A stretch of DNA of 64,000 bases, taken from contig JAEYTL010000056.1 of NCBI GenBank assembly GCA_023434025.1, positions 62,001 to 126,000 on the forward strand. Direction: 5' to 3'. The translations under genes were made by a program, and so were the position numbers. Under the pieces are notes generated by a model that worked only from the letters and a program-made list of their open reading frames with translations, made no database searches and was not told where the DNA came from. The DNA comes from Bacteroidota bacterium. Lineage in GTDB: Bacteria > Bacteroidota > Bacteroidia > Flavobacteriales > Flavobacteriaceae. Shown here piece by piece: positions 35,316-43,361 of the stretch (positions within the stretch are counted from its first letter, which is position 1; each line of letters begins with the position of its first letter).

Positions 35316-35368
35316 TCGGTTTCACTGATTTTTACGCTAACGGAATTACGAATCTGAATCACTGAATC

Positions 35369-36193
35369 ATGCAGCAAATATTTATATTTATCATAAAAAA
35401 CAGTACAAGGTTACTGTTTTTGCTGCTTTTAGTCATTTCGTTATTGCTCACCATTCAGTCTCATTCCTACCACAGAAGCAAAGTCATTAATTCAGCCAAC
35501 TTTATTACCGGAGGTGTGTATGAACGTATTAATTCTGTTAATGAATACCTGAATCTGAAAAGCGAAAACGAAGGGCTGGCCAATGAAAATGCCCGTTTAA
35601 AAAGCTTACTGTACAACAGAAAAGATACCACCAAAGTTATTGATAATGCATTATTAAGCAATTTTGGAAACTACAAAGTTATTCAGTCCAAAATCATCAA
35701 TAACAACTATAATGTTTATGAAAACTTCCTCACCATCAACTCCGGAACAGCAAAAGGGGTAAAACCGGACATGGGAGTTGTAAACAGTAAAGGAATTATC
35801 GGGATTGTAGAGAACACCTCAAAAAATTATGCCACCGTCATCAGTATTTTAAATATAAAATCGCAGATCAACGCCAAAATCAAAAAAACCAATCATTTCG
35901 GTACGTTAACCTGGAACGGAAAAAACACAGGATATGTTCAATTAATTGATGTCCCACGACTGGCGTCGGTAAAAAAGGGAGATACAATTGTAACCGGTGC
36001 ACAATCGGTTATTTTTCCTGAAAATGTCAATATCGGAACCATCCATAAAATCTATACGGATGACAAAACAAACTATTTTACCATTGATGTAAAGCTGTTT
36101 AACGACATGACGAGTCTGGGACATGTTTACATTATTGAAAACAAAGACCGCAAAGAAATTTTAGAATTAGAAGCCCAGAACAAAGATGAATAG
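35369..36193 (+). CDS. mreC: Rod shape-determining protein MreC
   Basis: This bitopic periplasmic protein links MreB to the cell-wall enzymes and activates PBP2. The 274 residues comprise a short cytoplasmic end, one membrane span (about 9-28), a coiled coil (about 55-90, with LNLKSENEGLANENARLKSL) and the double beta-barrel MreC domain (about 105-265) with VNSKGIIGIVENTSKNYATV near 128. It overlaps mreD by 8 bases. Confidence 0.95.
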   Translation: MQQIFIFIIKNSTRLLFLLLLVISLLLTIQSHSYHRSKVINSANFITGGVYERINSVNEYLNLKSENEGLANENARLKSLLYNRKDTTKVIDNALLSNFGNYKVIQSKIINNNYNVYENFLTINSGTAKGVKPDMGVVNSKGIIGIVENTSKNYATVISILNIKSQINAKIKKTNHFGTLTWNGKNTGYVQLIDVPRLASVKKGDTIVTGAQSVIFPENVNIGTIHKIYTDDKTNYFTIDVKLFNDMTSLGHVYIIENKDRKEILELEAQNKDE

Positions 36194-36692
36194 TACGGTT
36201 ATTGTCAATATTATACGGTTTGTTTTACTGATTTTGGCTCAGGTAGCCATTTTCAGTAAGATTAACTTTCTAGGCTATATCAATCCTTATCCCTACATTC
36301 TTTTTATACTGCTTTATCCCGTAAACGGAAATAAAAACGGACTTCTGCTGGTTAGTTTCCTATTGGGCATTACAATGGATATGTTTAACAATTCAGGAGG
36401 GGTTCATGCCGCATCTTGTTTAACCCTGGCCTACCTGAGACCCTCCTTTTTTAAATTTTCATTCGGATTGAGTTATGAATACCAAACGGTTAAGATCAAT
36501 GAAAGACTTACTCCGGAAAGATTTTCCTTTCTGCTTATATCCGTTTTAACCCATCACATGGTTCTTTTTTTATTAGAGATATTCCGATTCAGTTTTTTCT
36601 GGGATATATTGCTTAGAACCATTTTGAGTACTATCTTTACACTGATACTTTGTATTTTACTCATCTACTTGTTTAAGCCTGCAAAAAATTGA
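36186..36692 (+). CDS. mreD: Rod shape-determining protein MreD
   Basis: This small integral membrane protein of the elongasome has 168 residues and about five hydrophobic spans. Sequence conservation in MreD is low, but the size, topology, the segment NPYPYILFILLYP near residue 32 and the place between mreC and mrdA make the call firm. It overlaps mreC by 8 bases and mrdA by 4 bases. Confidence 0.93.
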   Translation: MNSTVIVNIIRFVLLILAQVAIFSKINFLGYINPYPYILFILLYPVNGNKNGLLLVSFLLGITMDMFNNSGGVHAASCLTLAYLRPSFFKFSFGLSYEYQTVKINERLTPERFSFLLISVLTHHMVLFLLEIFRFSFFWDILLRTILSTIFTLILCILLIYLFKPAKN

Positions 36693-38542
36693 GAAAAGCT
36701 ATTTTACCCTCTTTAATTATTTTTGTAACCGTTGTCATTTTGGCAAGACTTTTTTATTTGCAGATAATTGATGACGAATACAAACTGAAGTCAGACAACA
36801 ATGCCATAAAAATTGTTTACGAATATCCGGAACGAGGCTATATTTATGATCGCAACGGAAAATTACTGGTTGCCAACCAGCCATCGTATGACATTATGGT
36901 TGTTCCGAGAGAAATCAAAAACCTGGATACGCTTAAATTTTGTGAACTGTTGGATATAACCCGGGAAGATTTTGACAAAAAGCTAAAAAAAGCAATAATC
37001 TACAGCCCTCGTCTCCCTTCCGTTTTTTTACCGCAACTGAATAAAAAAGAGTATGCGACTTTTCAGGAAAAAATCAGAAAATTCGAAGGTTTTTACATCC
37101 AGAAACGATCACTCAGGGATTATCAGGTTAGTGTAGGAGCAAATGTTTTTGGGTTTATAACACAGGTAAATCCGGCTACCATCGAAAAAAATCCTTATTA
37201 CAAACCCGGTGATTTAATCGGTAAACAGGGTGTCGAAGAACAGTATGAAGAATTTTTGAGAGGCCGTAAAGGTGTAAAATATATTCAAAGAGATAAATTC
37301 AATCGGGATATCGGACCTTACAAAGAAGGCATTTTTGACACCATCTCTAAACAAGGTGATGATATTACACTGACGCTAGACATTACTATTCAAAAGTATG
37401 GCGAAGAACTCATGCAGCACAAACGCGGAGGAATTGTAGCCATTGAACCTAAAACGGGTGAAATTTTGGCTTTGATATCTGCTCCAACCTACGACCCGGC
37501 ACTTTTAGTCGGCAGACAACGGTCTAAAAACTATACAGCTCTGTATAACGACAGTATTGCGAAACCCTTGTATGACAGAGGGCTGTTAGCTGAATATCCG
37601 CCAGGTTCTCCATTTAAAATACTCACGGCTTTAATTGGCTTACAGGAAGAAGTCATTGACGAACAAACTACTTTTTTCTGCAGAAGAGGATTCAGTTACG
37701 GAAACCGGTTTATGAAATGCCACGATTCAGGAGGATTTAGTTTAAATGCCGGAATTTACAGTTCGTGCAATACCTATTTTGCCAATACTTATAAAAAAAT
37801 CATAGAAAAATATCCAAAACCGGCTTATGGTGTAGATGCCTGGAGCAATCATTTAAAAAGTTTCGGATTGGGAGATTTTATGGGTTATGACCTGCCACCG
37901 GGACGAAGAGGTAACATACCTACCTCAAAATTATACGACAAGTACTATTCTGCCGGTGGTTGGAAAAGCACAACCATTATCTCCAACTCAATCGGACAGG
38001 GTGAGGTACTGATGACACCGATTCAGCTGTGTAACGTTATGTGTGCAGTAGCCAACCAGGGCTATTATTATACCCCCCACGTCATAAAAAGTATAAAAAA
38101 CCACACCATTGACAAAAAGTTTACAACAAAACACCAAACAACTATCGACAAACAGTATTTTCCGCCGGTGATTCAGGGGATGTTTGATGTTTACAACAAA
38201 GGAACAGCCTCCCGGTTACAAGTTCAAGGCATAGAAATTTGCGGAAAAACCGGAACGGCAGAAAACTTCACAAAAATTAACGGACAGCGGGTACAATTAA
38301 CAGATCATTCCATTTTTGTGGCATTTGCTCCAAAAGACGACCCGAAAATTGCCATCGCCGTGTTTGTTGAAAACGGTTATTGGGGTGCCCGGATTGCCGG
38401 ACCTATTGCGAGCTTAATGATTGAAAAATATCTGACAGGAAAAATTACCCGAACAGATTTAGAGAAAAAAATCCTTAATTCAAGTTTAGAAAGTGAGTAT
38501 GCAAAAGTATTAAGTGGCCAACCCTTTAGAATTAATCTGTAA
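36689..38542 (+). CDS. mrdA: Penicillin-binding protein 2 (elongation transpeptidase)
   Basis: This class B PBP cross-links peptidoglycan during cell elongation, in partnership with RodA. The 617-residue protein has one N-terminal span (about 5-22), a PBP dimerisation domain (about 45-220) and the transpeptidase domain (about 245-590). Active-site motifs are SPFK with Ser307, SCN in YSSCNTYFANTY, and KTG in CGKTGTAENF. Translation appears to begin at TTG 36689, which overlaps the mreD stop (TTGA), so it is translationally coupled. No in-frame ATG is close to the expected N-terminus. Confidence 0.96.
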   Translation: MRKAILPSLIIFVTVVILARLFYLQIIDDEYKLKSDNNAIKIVYEYPERGYIYDRNGKLLVANQPSYDIMVVPREIKNLDTLKFCELLDITREDFDKKLKKAIIYSPRLPSVFLPQLNKKEYATFQEKIRKFEGFYIQKRSLRDYQVSVGANVFGFITQVNPATIEKNPYYKPGDLIGKQGVEEQYEEFLRGRKGVKYIQRDKFNRDIGPYKEGIFDTISKQGDDITLTLDITIQKYGEELMQHKRGGIVAIEPKTGEILALISAPTYDPALLVGRQRSKNYTALYNDSIAKPLYDRGLLAEYPPGSPFKILTALIGLQEEVIDEQTTFFCRRGFSYGNRFMKCHDSGGFSLNAGIYSSCNTYFANTYKKIIEKYPKPAYGVDAWSNHLKSFGLGDFMGYDLPPGRRGNIPTSKLYDKYYSAGGWKSTTIISNSIGQGEVLMTPIQLCNVMCAVANQGYYYTPHVIKSIKNHTIDKKFTTKHQTTIDKQYFPPVIQGMFDVYNKGTASRLQVQGIEICGKTGTAENFTKINGQRVQLTDHSIFVAFAPKDDPKIAIAVFVENGYWGARIAGPIASLMIEKYLTGKITRTDLEKKILNSSLESEYAKVLSGQPFRINL

Positions 38543-39795
38543 TGAAAAATCAAAGTGTAACCGGTAATATAGATTGGATAACCATTTTACTATACTTTAT
38601 TTTAGTCATAATGGGATGGGTGAATATTTTTTCTACTTCAATACCGATTGAATTTACAGAATTTGATTTTACTGATTATTACGGAAAGCAACTTCTTTTT
38701 ATCGTGCTGAGCATTCCGTTGATCATTGTCATACTGACTATTGACGCAAAAGTTTATGAAAAATTTTCATTTGTTTTTTATATCATCAGTATCGTTCTGC
38801 TCTTGGGATTATTTGTATTCGGAAAAACCGTAAAGGGACAAACCAATTGGTACGGACTGGGCTCTTTTAGTTTTCAGCCTTCAGAAATAGCCAAAACCGC
38901 TGTTTCGCTTTTGATGGCAAAATATTTAAGTGATTCGCAGGTTTTTTTAAAAAATCTGAATCACCAGCTTATTGCATTTGCGATTATTGGTTTACCCGTT
39001 TTACTGATCTTAATGCAGCCAGACGCCGGAAGTGCTATGATCTTTTTGTCGTTGATTCTGGTTCTCAACCGGGAAGGCTTACCCGAATGGTATCTCTGGA
39101 CCGGATTTATTGCCATCGTACTCTTTTTTATGGCATTACTTATTGAACCCGTTTATATTGTAATCGGCATTGTTCTGATTATGATTTTACATTACCTCAG
39201 AGCAAGAAGGGTTGACCGGAATCCACTAGCTTATTTAACCGTATTTGTTGCTGCCACCGCATTTGTATTTTCTGTTGATTTTGTTTTTGACAATGTATTA
39301 GAACCTCATCAAAAAGACAGAATTAATGTTTTATTCAGTGATAATGTCGATTTAAAGAACGAAGGATATAACCTGAATCAATCTATGATTGCTATTGGTT
39401 CGGGCGGATTGATCGGCAAAGGCTTTATGGAAGGAACTCAAACCAAAGGAGGCTTTGTACCGGAACAGCATACAGATTATATTTTTACAACCGTTGGCGA
39501 AGAATGGGGGTTTGTAGGATCTGCTGTAGTTGTTTTATTGTTTGTAACGCTATTACTCCGAATCATCTACCTGGCAGAGCAACAAAAGACAAAATTCAGC
39601 CGGGTTTATGGCTACTGTGTGGCCACTATTTTGTTTACCCACTTCTTTGTAAACATTACCATGCTCATTAAATTATTTCCAACCATTGGTGTTCCGTTGC
39701 CTTTCTTTTCATACGGCGGTTCAAGTTTATGGTCATTTACGATTTTATTGTTCATCTTTTTAAAACTGGATGCCAATAAGGTGAATGAATGGTAA
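38542..39795 (+). CDS. rodA: Peptidoglycan glycosyltransferase RodA
   Basis: This SEDS-family polymerase makes glycan strands for the side wall in complex with PBP2. The 417-residue polytopic protein has about ten spans, the SEDS motif GSFSFQPSEIAKTAV near residue 110, LMQPDAGSAMIF near 155, GEEWGFVGSAVVVLL near 312 and GVPLPFFSYGGSSLW near 380. The gene overlaps the mrdA stop by one base (TAATG). It closes the Rod cassette and ends one base before a convergent gene. Confidence 0.97.
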   Translation: MKNQSVTGNIDWITILLYFILVIMGWVNIFSTSIPIEFTEFDFTDYYGKQLLFIVLSIPLIIVILTIDAKVYEKFSFVFYIISIVLLLGLFVFGKTVKGQTNWYGLGSFSFQPSEIAKTAVSLLMAKYLSDSQVFLKNLNHQLIAFAIIGLPVLLILMQPDAGSAMIFLSLILVLNREGLPEWYLWTGFIAIVLFFMALLIEPVYIVIGIVLIMILHYLRARRVDRNPLAYLTVFVAATAFVFSVDFVFDNVLEPHQKDRINVLFSDNVDLKNEGYNLNQSMIAIGSGGLIGKGFMEGTQTKGGFVPEQHTDYIFTTVGEEWGFVGSAVVVLLFVTLLLRIIYLAEQQKTKFSRVYGYCVATILFTHFFVNITMLIKLFPTIGVPLPFFSYGGSSLWSFTILLFIFLKLDANKVNEW

Positions 39796-39796
39796 G

Positions 39797-40633
39797 TTAT
39801 TTTAAAAACGTAAGCTCTACTAAAACCGGAAAATGGTCAGACGGGTATTTACAGAAATAACTATCGGTTAAAACGGCATATTTTTTAATTTCAAATGATT
39901 TTTTTGAAACAAAAATGTGGTCAATTTCTTTATCATCATTAATTGGTTTATGAAACTCAAACGCATTAAACGTACCACCAGAATTATAGGTTAATTTTGA
40001 ATCTCTTCTGGTGTGAACATATTGATCGGATAAGAACAAAATGGGTTCAGATTCCGGTGCTAAATTAAAATCACCCAGGATAATTACAGGATAATTCCCA
40101 GTGTTTAACTGTGTACTTTTTTGATAAATCAACTGTGCACTCTTATTTCGGGCCTCTTTGCCAATATGATCAAAATGGGTATTAAAAACATAAAACAACT
40201 GTTTCGTTTTTTTGTCTTTAAAAAGGCCATACGTACAAATTCTGTTTAAAGCGGCATCCCATCCTTTTGAAACCTGATCAGGTGTTTCAGACAGCCAGAA
40301 AGTATCAAAGTCAATTAATTCAAACTTATCACTTTTGTAGAAAATGGAGCTATGCTCTCCGTTTTGTCCGCCGTCTCTACCCTTTCCAAACACGTTATAA
40401 TCCGAAAGAACCATATTCAAAAACTGAACCTGATGGGGCAATCCTTCCTGAATTCCAAAGATATCCGGCTCATAGAATTTAATCAAGTCAGTAACCTTTT
40501 CTTTTCTGTTTGGCCAACTGTTCTCTTCGTCACTGGCCAAGTCTAAACGAATGTTGTAGGTCATCACGCTTAATTCCTGACCAAAAAAAGGATTTGAAAT
40601 AATCATCAATAAAACAAGTGCTATCTTTTTCAT
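39797..40633 (-). CDS. Exported endonuclease/exonuclease/phosphatase family protein
   Basis: The 278-residue protein has a signal peptide (MKKIALVLLMIISNPFFGQ) and a complete EEP fold. Visible motifs are VMTYNIRLD near residue 24, FGIQEGLPHQ near 59 with the metal-binding Glu, ILGDFNLAPES near 187 and the terminal catalytic KYPSDHFPVLVEL near 262. Family members cleave DNA, RNA or phospholipid head groups, so nuclease activity is likely but not proven. It follows an exported DNA/RNA endonuclease gene by six bases, so the pair may digest extracellular nucleic acid for phosphate and nucleosides. Confidence 0.88.
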   Translation of the reverse strand: MKKIALVLLMIISNPFFGQELSVMTYNIRLDLASDEENSWPNRKEKVTDLIKFYEPDIFGIQEGLPHQVQFLNMVLSDYNVFGKGRDGGQNGEHSSIFYKSDKFELIDFDTFWLSETPDQVSKGWDAALNRICTYGLFKDKKTKQLFYVFNTHFDHIGKEARNKSAQLIYQKSTQLNTGNYPVIILGDFNLAPESEPILFLSDQYVHTRRDSKLTYNSGGTFNAFEFHKPINDDKEIDHIFVSKKSFEIKKYAVLTDSYFCKYPSDHFPVLVELTFLK

Positions 40634-40639
40634 ATTTTT

Positions 40640-41455
40640 CTAATTAAAGCTCCACGATTTATAATCGGTATTTTTTTCAATCCTATGCTCAATATCATCC
40701 GGCAGTTGATGAAAGAAATCAATTCCGGTTAGCTCTTCTAATTCATCTACTGAAACAACAAACTCATACAATGGCCGATCACTATTTTGGTGAGGAACTA
40801 AAAATGCTATTACCCGCGGGTTATTGTTTGAAACATCCAACAAAACTTTGTAAAAATAATCCGGAACCGATACCTTTTCTTTTCCGATCGTTTTGAGGTT
40901 CGGCTCTAAAACCCCACCGGTTATAACATACAAACCATCATACTTATCTGCCCAATAGCGAACTTTTTGCTCTAACCTGTTCCATACCCCGGCGTTAAAA
41001 TCGGTTTTTTGAGGTGAAATATTAGAGGTATAAAAAGTTTCGTTATAGGCTTCTGTTGAAAACTTCCTATCACTAGCGGGACACAAATGACCTTTGTCGT
41101 AACCGGAATTTCTATAATTCCTCCAATCGGCAGAGCGGGTTTTTACTTTTGGGTCTTCAATAAAATAAGGCCGTTTTAAATTTTTACCGGCATATCTTCC
41201 GGTTTTTAGCTCATAAGCAACCCATTCAGCTTGCTCATGTTCTTCATGATAAGAAAGTGTATAATAATTGTGGTGTATCACTTGTCCGGTTGTGGAAGTA
41301 GGATAAAAATCAAATTCATTCCAATCTGCTTTTGAAGAATGAGTTTCACTTTCCTTAAATTCAATCCGGGAATCCTTAAACACGTAACCATCTCTACATG
41401 AACATAATAAACTTAAGACAAAAAGAAATACTGAAAAGAAATTAATTTTATTCAT
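40640..41455 (-). CDS. DNA/RNA non-specific endonuclease lipoprotein
   Basis: The 271-residue protein belongs to the beta-beta-alpha-metal (NUC1/EndoG) endonucleases. The active site DKGHLCPASDR near residue 121 supplies the catalytic His (DRGH in most homologues, with Lys for Arg here), and SNISPQKTDFNAGVWNRLE near 147 supplies the metal-binding Asn. The N-terminus FLFVLSLLCSC looks like a lipoprotein signal, so it should be anchored in the envelope. It probably acts on nucleic acids outside the cytoplasm together with the EEP protein encoded six bases downstream. Confidence 0.9.
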   Translation of the reverse strand: MNKINFFSVFLFVLSLLCSCRDGYVFKDSRIEFKESETHSSKADWNEFDFYPTSTTGQVIHHNYYTLSYHEEHEQAEWVAYELKTGRYAGKNLKRPYFIEDPKVKTRSADWRNYRNSGYDKGHLCPASDRKFSTEAYNETFYTSNISPQKTDFNAGVWNRLEQKVRYWADKYDGLYVITGGVLEPNLKTIGKEKVSVPDYFYKVLLDVSNNNPRVIAFLVPHQNSDRPLYEFVVSVDELEELTGIDFFHQLPDDIEHRIEKNTDYKSWSFN

Positions 41456-41496
41456 TCAAAAAAAACTTAATTTTAACAAACAGGAACGATTATTGC

Positions 41497-41504
41497 TAAC
41501 TTTG
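41497..41504 (+). promoter_or_regulatory. -7 element of the coiled-coil protein gene
   Basis: TAACTTTG is an exact TAnnTTTG match 66 bases before the ATG. No clear -33 TTTG is seen, and the leader would be longer than for other genes here. Confidence 0.45.
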
Positions 41505-41570
41505 TAAATGTATTAAAAAAAGAAACTCTTTTTTAATGCAAGCGATTGTTTAATTTAATTATACACCATC

Positions 41571-42167
41571 ATGAAATTTAAAATTAGTATCCTTTCGGTT
41601 TTGCTAATAACAGTTATCAGCCAAGCCCAAGAAACAAAAATTGCAACGACAGACAGTTTGGTTAAAACAGGCCTCCTTGTAAATGAAACAAAAACTGCTG
41701 AAGAGCTCAAAATGGCTCAGGAAAAGGCAGCCAGAGAGAAAGAAGCTGCTGAAGCTGCAAGAATAGCAGAAGAAAAGGCTTTAAAAGAAAGAGAAAAAGT
41801 AGCCAAAGAGGCTGAAAAATCTGCCAAAGAAGCTGAAAAAGCAAAAAAAGAAGCTGAAAAAAAAGCCAAAGCTTTGGCTAAAGAACAAAAAAAGCACGAA
41901 AAAGAAGTAAAGCAGTTTGAGCAACAACAAAAACGAATTACTTCTGCCGAAAAAAGTGTTTCGAAAGCTCAAAACAAAGTTACCAAAGAAAAGAAATCAC
42001 TTCAAAAAAACATGGAAAGTTTTGAGAAGAAAAAGCACAAGGGCAAACTGACTGAAATTGAAGTTGAAAAAGAGAACATTAAAATCAGTAAACAACAAAT
42101 CAAGATCAAGGAACTTGAAATGGAAGTTGAAAGTGCTCAACAAAAATTAACAAAAGTTAGAAACTAA
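41571..42167 (+). CDS. Exported Ala/Lys/Glu-rich coiled-coil protein
   Basis: The 198-residue product has a signal peptide (MKFKISILSVLLITVISQAQ) followed by an almost continuous charged coiled coil from about residue 40. Residues 60-115 contain near-repeats of the type EKxAKEAEKAKKEAEKKAK. This composition resembles the helical linker of TolA and other periplasm-spanning helices, but no TolA C-terminal domain is present. I cannot assign a function. It is a single gene between a divergent nuclease pair and a convergent permease gene and is followed by a strong terminator. Confidence 0.75.
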   Translation: MKFKISILSVLLITVISQAQETKIATTDSLVKTGLLVNETKTAEELKMAQEKAAREKEAAEAARIAEEKALKEREKVAKEAEKSAKEAEKAKKEAEKKAKALAKEQKKHEKEVKQFEQQQKRITSAEKSVSKAQNKVTKEKKSLQKNMESFEKKKHKGKLTEIEVEKENIKISKQQIKIKELEMEVESAQQKLTKVRN

Positions 42168-42172
42168 TGATT

Positions 42173-42199
42173 AAAACCACGTGAAAGCGTGGTTTTTTT
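42173..42199. terminator. Bidirectional terminator after the coiled-coil gene
   Basis: AAAACCACG (42173-42181) pairs with CGTGGTTTT (42188-42196) around loop TGAAAG and is followed by TTT. It touches the stop of the convergent permease gene at 42198 and can serve both directions. Confidence 0.85.
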
Positions 42200-43304
42200 A
42201 TTGCTTTACGTCCAAAGCATCCCGTAAAGCATTTCCGGTCATCATAAAGGCAAGTGTAATAAGCATAATAGCTGTTCCGGGCACGAGAGCCAAATAAGGC
42301 TTTCCTAAAATAATATAATTATAGTGATCCTTAATCATTCCGCCCCAGCTCGGAATGGGCGGTTGTGCTCCTAATCCCAAAAAACTCAAACCGCTTTCGA
42401 CCAGAATAGCTGAAGCAAAATTAGCAGCCGAAATCACAATGACCGGTGCCATGATATTGGGAATAATATGATGCAAAACAATCCGAAAATCCGAAAAGCC
42501 TAACGCTCTTGCCGCTGTCACGTATTGCATTTCTTTAACACTGATGATTTGACCTCGAACTACACGGGCCACTTCTACCCACATGGTTAATCCGACCGCT
42601 ACAAAAACCTGCCAAAAACCTTTTCCCAGGGCAAGTGTAATGGCAATTACCAATAAAAGTGTTGGAATAGACCAGATTACATTGACCAGCCACATGACCA
42701 TAGCATCAATTTTACCTCCGTAATACCCTCCGAGTGCTCCAAAAAACAGTCCGACAACAACTGAAATTAAAACCGCCACAAAACCAATAGAGATGGAAAC
42801 CCGTGAACCAACCAACATTCTACTCAATAAATCACGCCCGTACTTATCGGTACCCAGACAGAATGTTTTGGTTTTAATTAAATCACTCTCAACTTTCTGA
42901 ACAGAAGCATAACCAATAAACTTATCCAAGTTGATTTCCTTTGTCTGCTTTAAATCAACATCTTCCGTATATTCAACATATTGAACAGTATTACCGGCTA
43001 TTTTATATTCTAAAATCGGAATTTCCGTTACCTGATTAGGATGTCCGGAAAAATATCCTGCCAAGGTTTTAGAAGCAATTTTCTCAGACGGAACCATTAA
43101 CATCTGCACCGAAAAACCCGGTGGTTTGGAATGAATGGACAAATGCATCTGGTTGGCATTTTCTGAATTATCCGGTGCTAAAACATAGGCAAATAAAGCT
43201 AAAAAAACCATCAGAACAATATATCCCAAACTAAAAACACCCCAAAAATTCTTTCGGAATTTTTGAAGTGCTATAGTAGTTAACGACTGATTACTTTTAG
43301 ACAT
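42198..43304 (-). CDS. Oligopeptide/nickel-type ABC transporter permease (DppC/OppC)
   Basis: This inner-membrane subunit belongs to a binding-protein-dependent importer for peptides or similar solutes. The start is set at ATG 43304 (MSKSNQSLTTIALQKFRKN, 368 residues); the alternative at 43319 would leave almost no leader after the promoter. The N-terminal OppC domain carries the first span (about 28-48) and a periplasmic insertion of about 110 residues; five more spans follow. The EAA loop that binds the ATPase is AARALGFSDFRIVLHHIIPN near residue 270. The other subunits are not nearby, as is common in Bacteroidota. Confidence 0.92.
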   Translation of the reverse strand: MSKSNQSLTTIALQKFRKNFWGVFSLGYIVLMVFLALFAYVLAPDNSENANQMHLSIHSKPPGFSVQMLMVPSEKIASKTLAGYFSGHPNQVTEIPILEYKIAGNTVQYVEYTEDVDLKQTKEINLDKFIGYASVQKVESDLIKTKTFCLGTDKYGRDLLSRMLVGSRVSISIGFVAVLISVVVGLFFGALGGYYGGKIDAMVMWLVNVIWSIPTLLLVIAITLALGKGFWQVFVAVGLTMWVEVARVVRGQIISVKEMQYVTAARALGFSDFRIVLHHIIPNIMAPVIVISAANFASAILVESGLSFLGLGAQPPIPSWGGMIKDHYNYIILGKPYLALVPGTAIMLITLAFMMTGNALRDALDVKQ

Positions 43305-43328
43305 TAGTTTATTTTTCAACTAGTGCAT

Positions 43329-43361
43329 CAAAGATACAATTTGCCGTTTATGATTTGACAA
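43329..43361 (-). promoter_or_regulatory. Promoter of the OppC-like gene
   Basis: On the minus strand TTG (43361-43359), 22 bases, then TATCTTTG (43336-43329), an exact -7. It lies at the very end of the upstream protease gene, so the permease gene can be transcribed independently of it. Confidence 0.55.

Noticed and set aside
40267..40546. Two small plus-strand open frames
   Set aside because: Both lie antisense to the EEP-family gene and have no features of their own.
41800..41900. Repeated AAAGAAGCTGAAAAA-like units
   Set aside because: These are codon-level repeats of the Ala/Lys/Glu coiled coil, not a CRISPR array or DNA tandem repeat: units are irregular and in frame.
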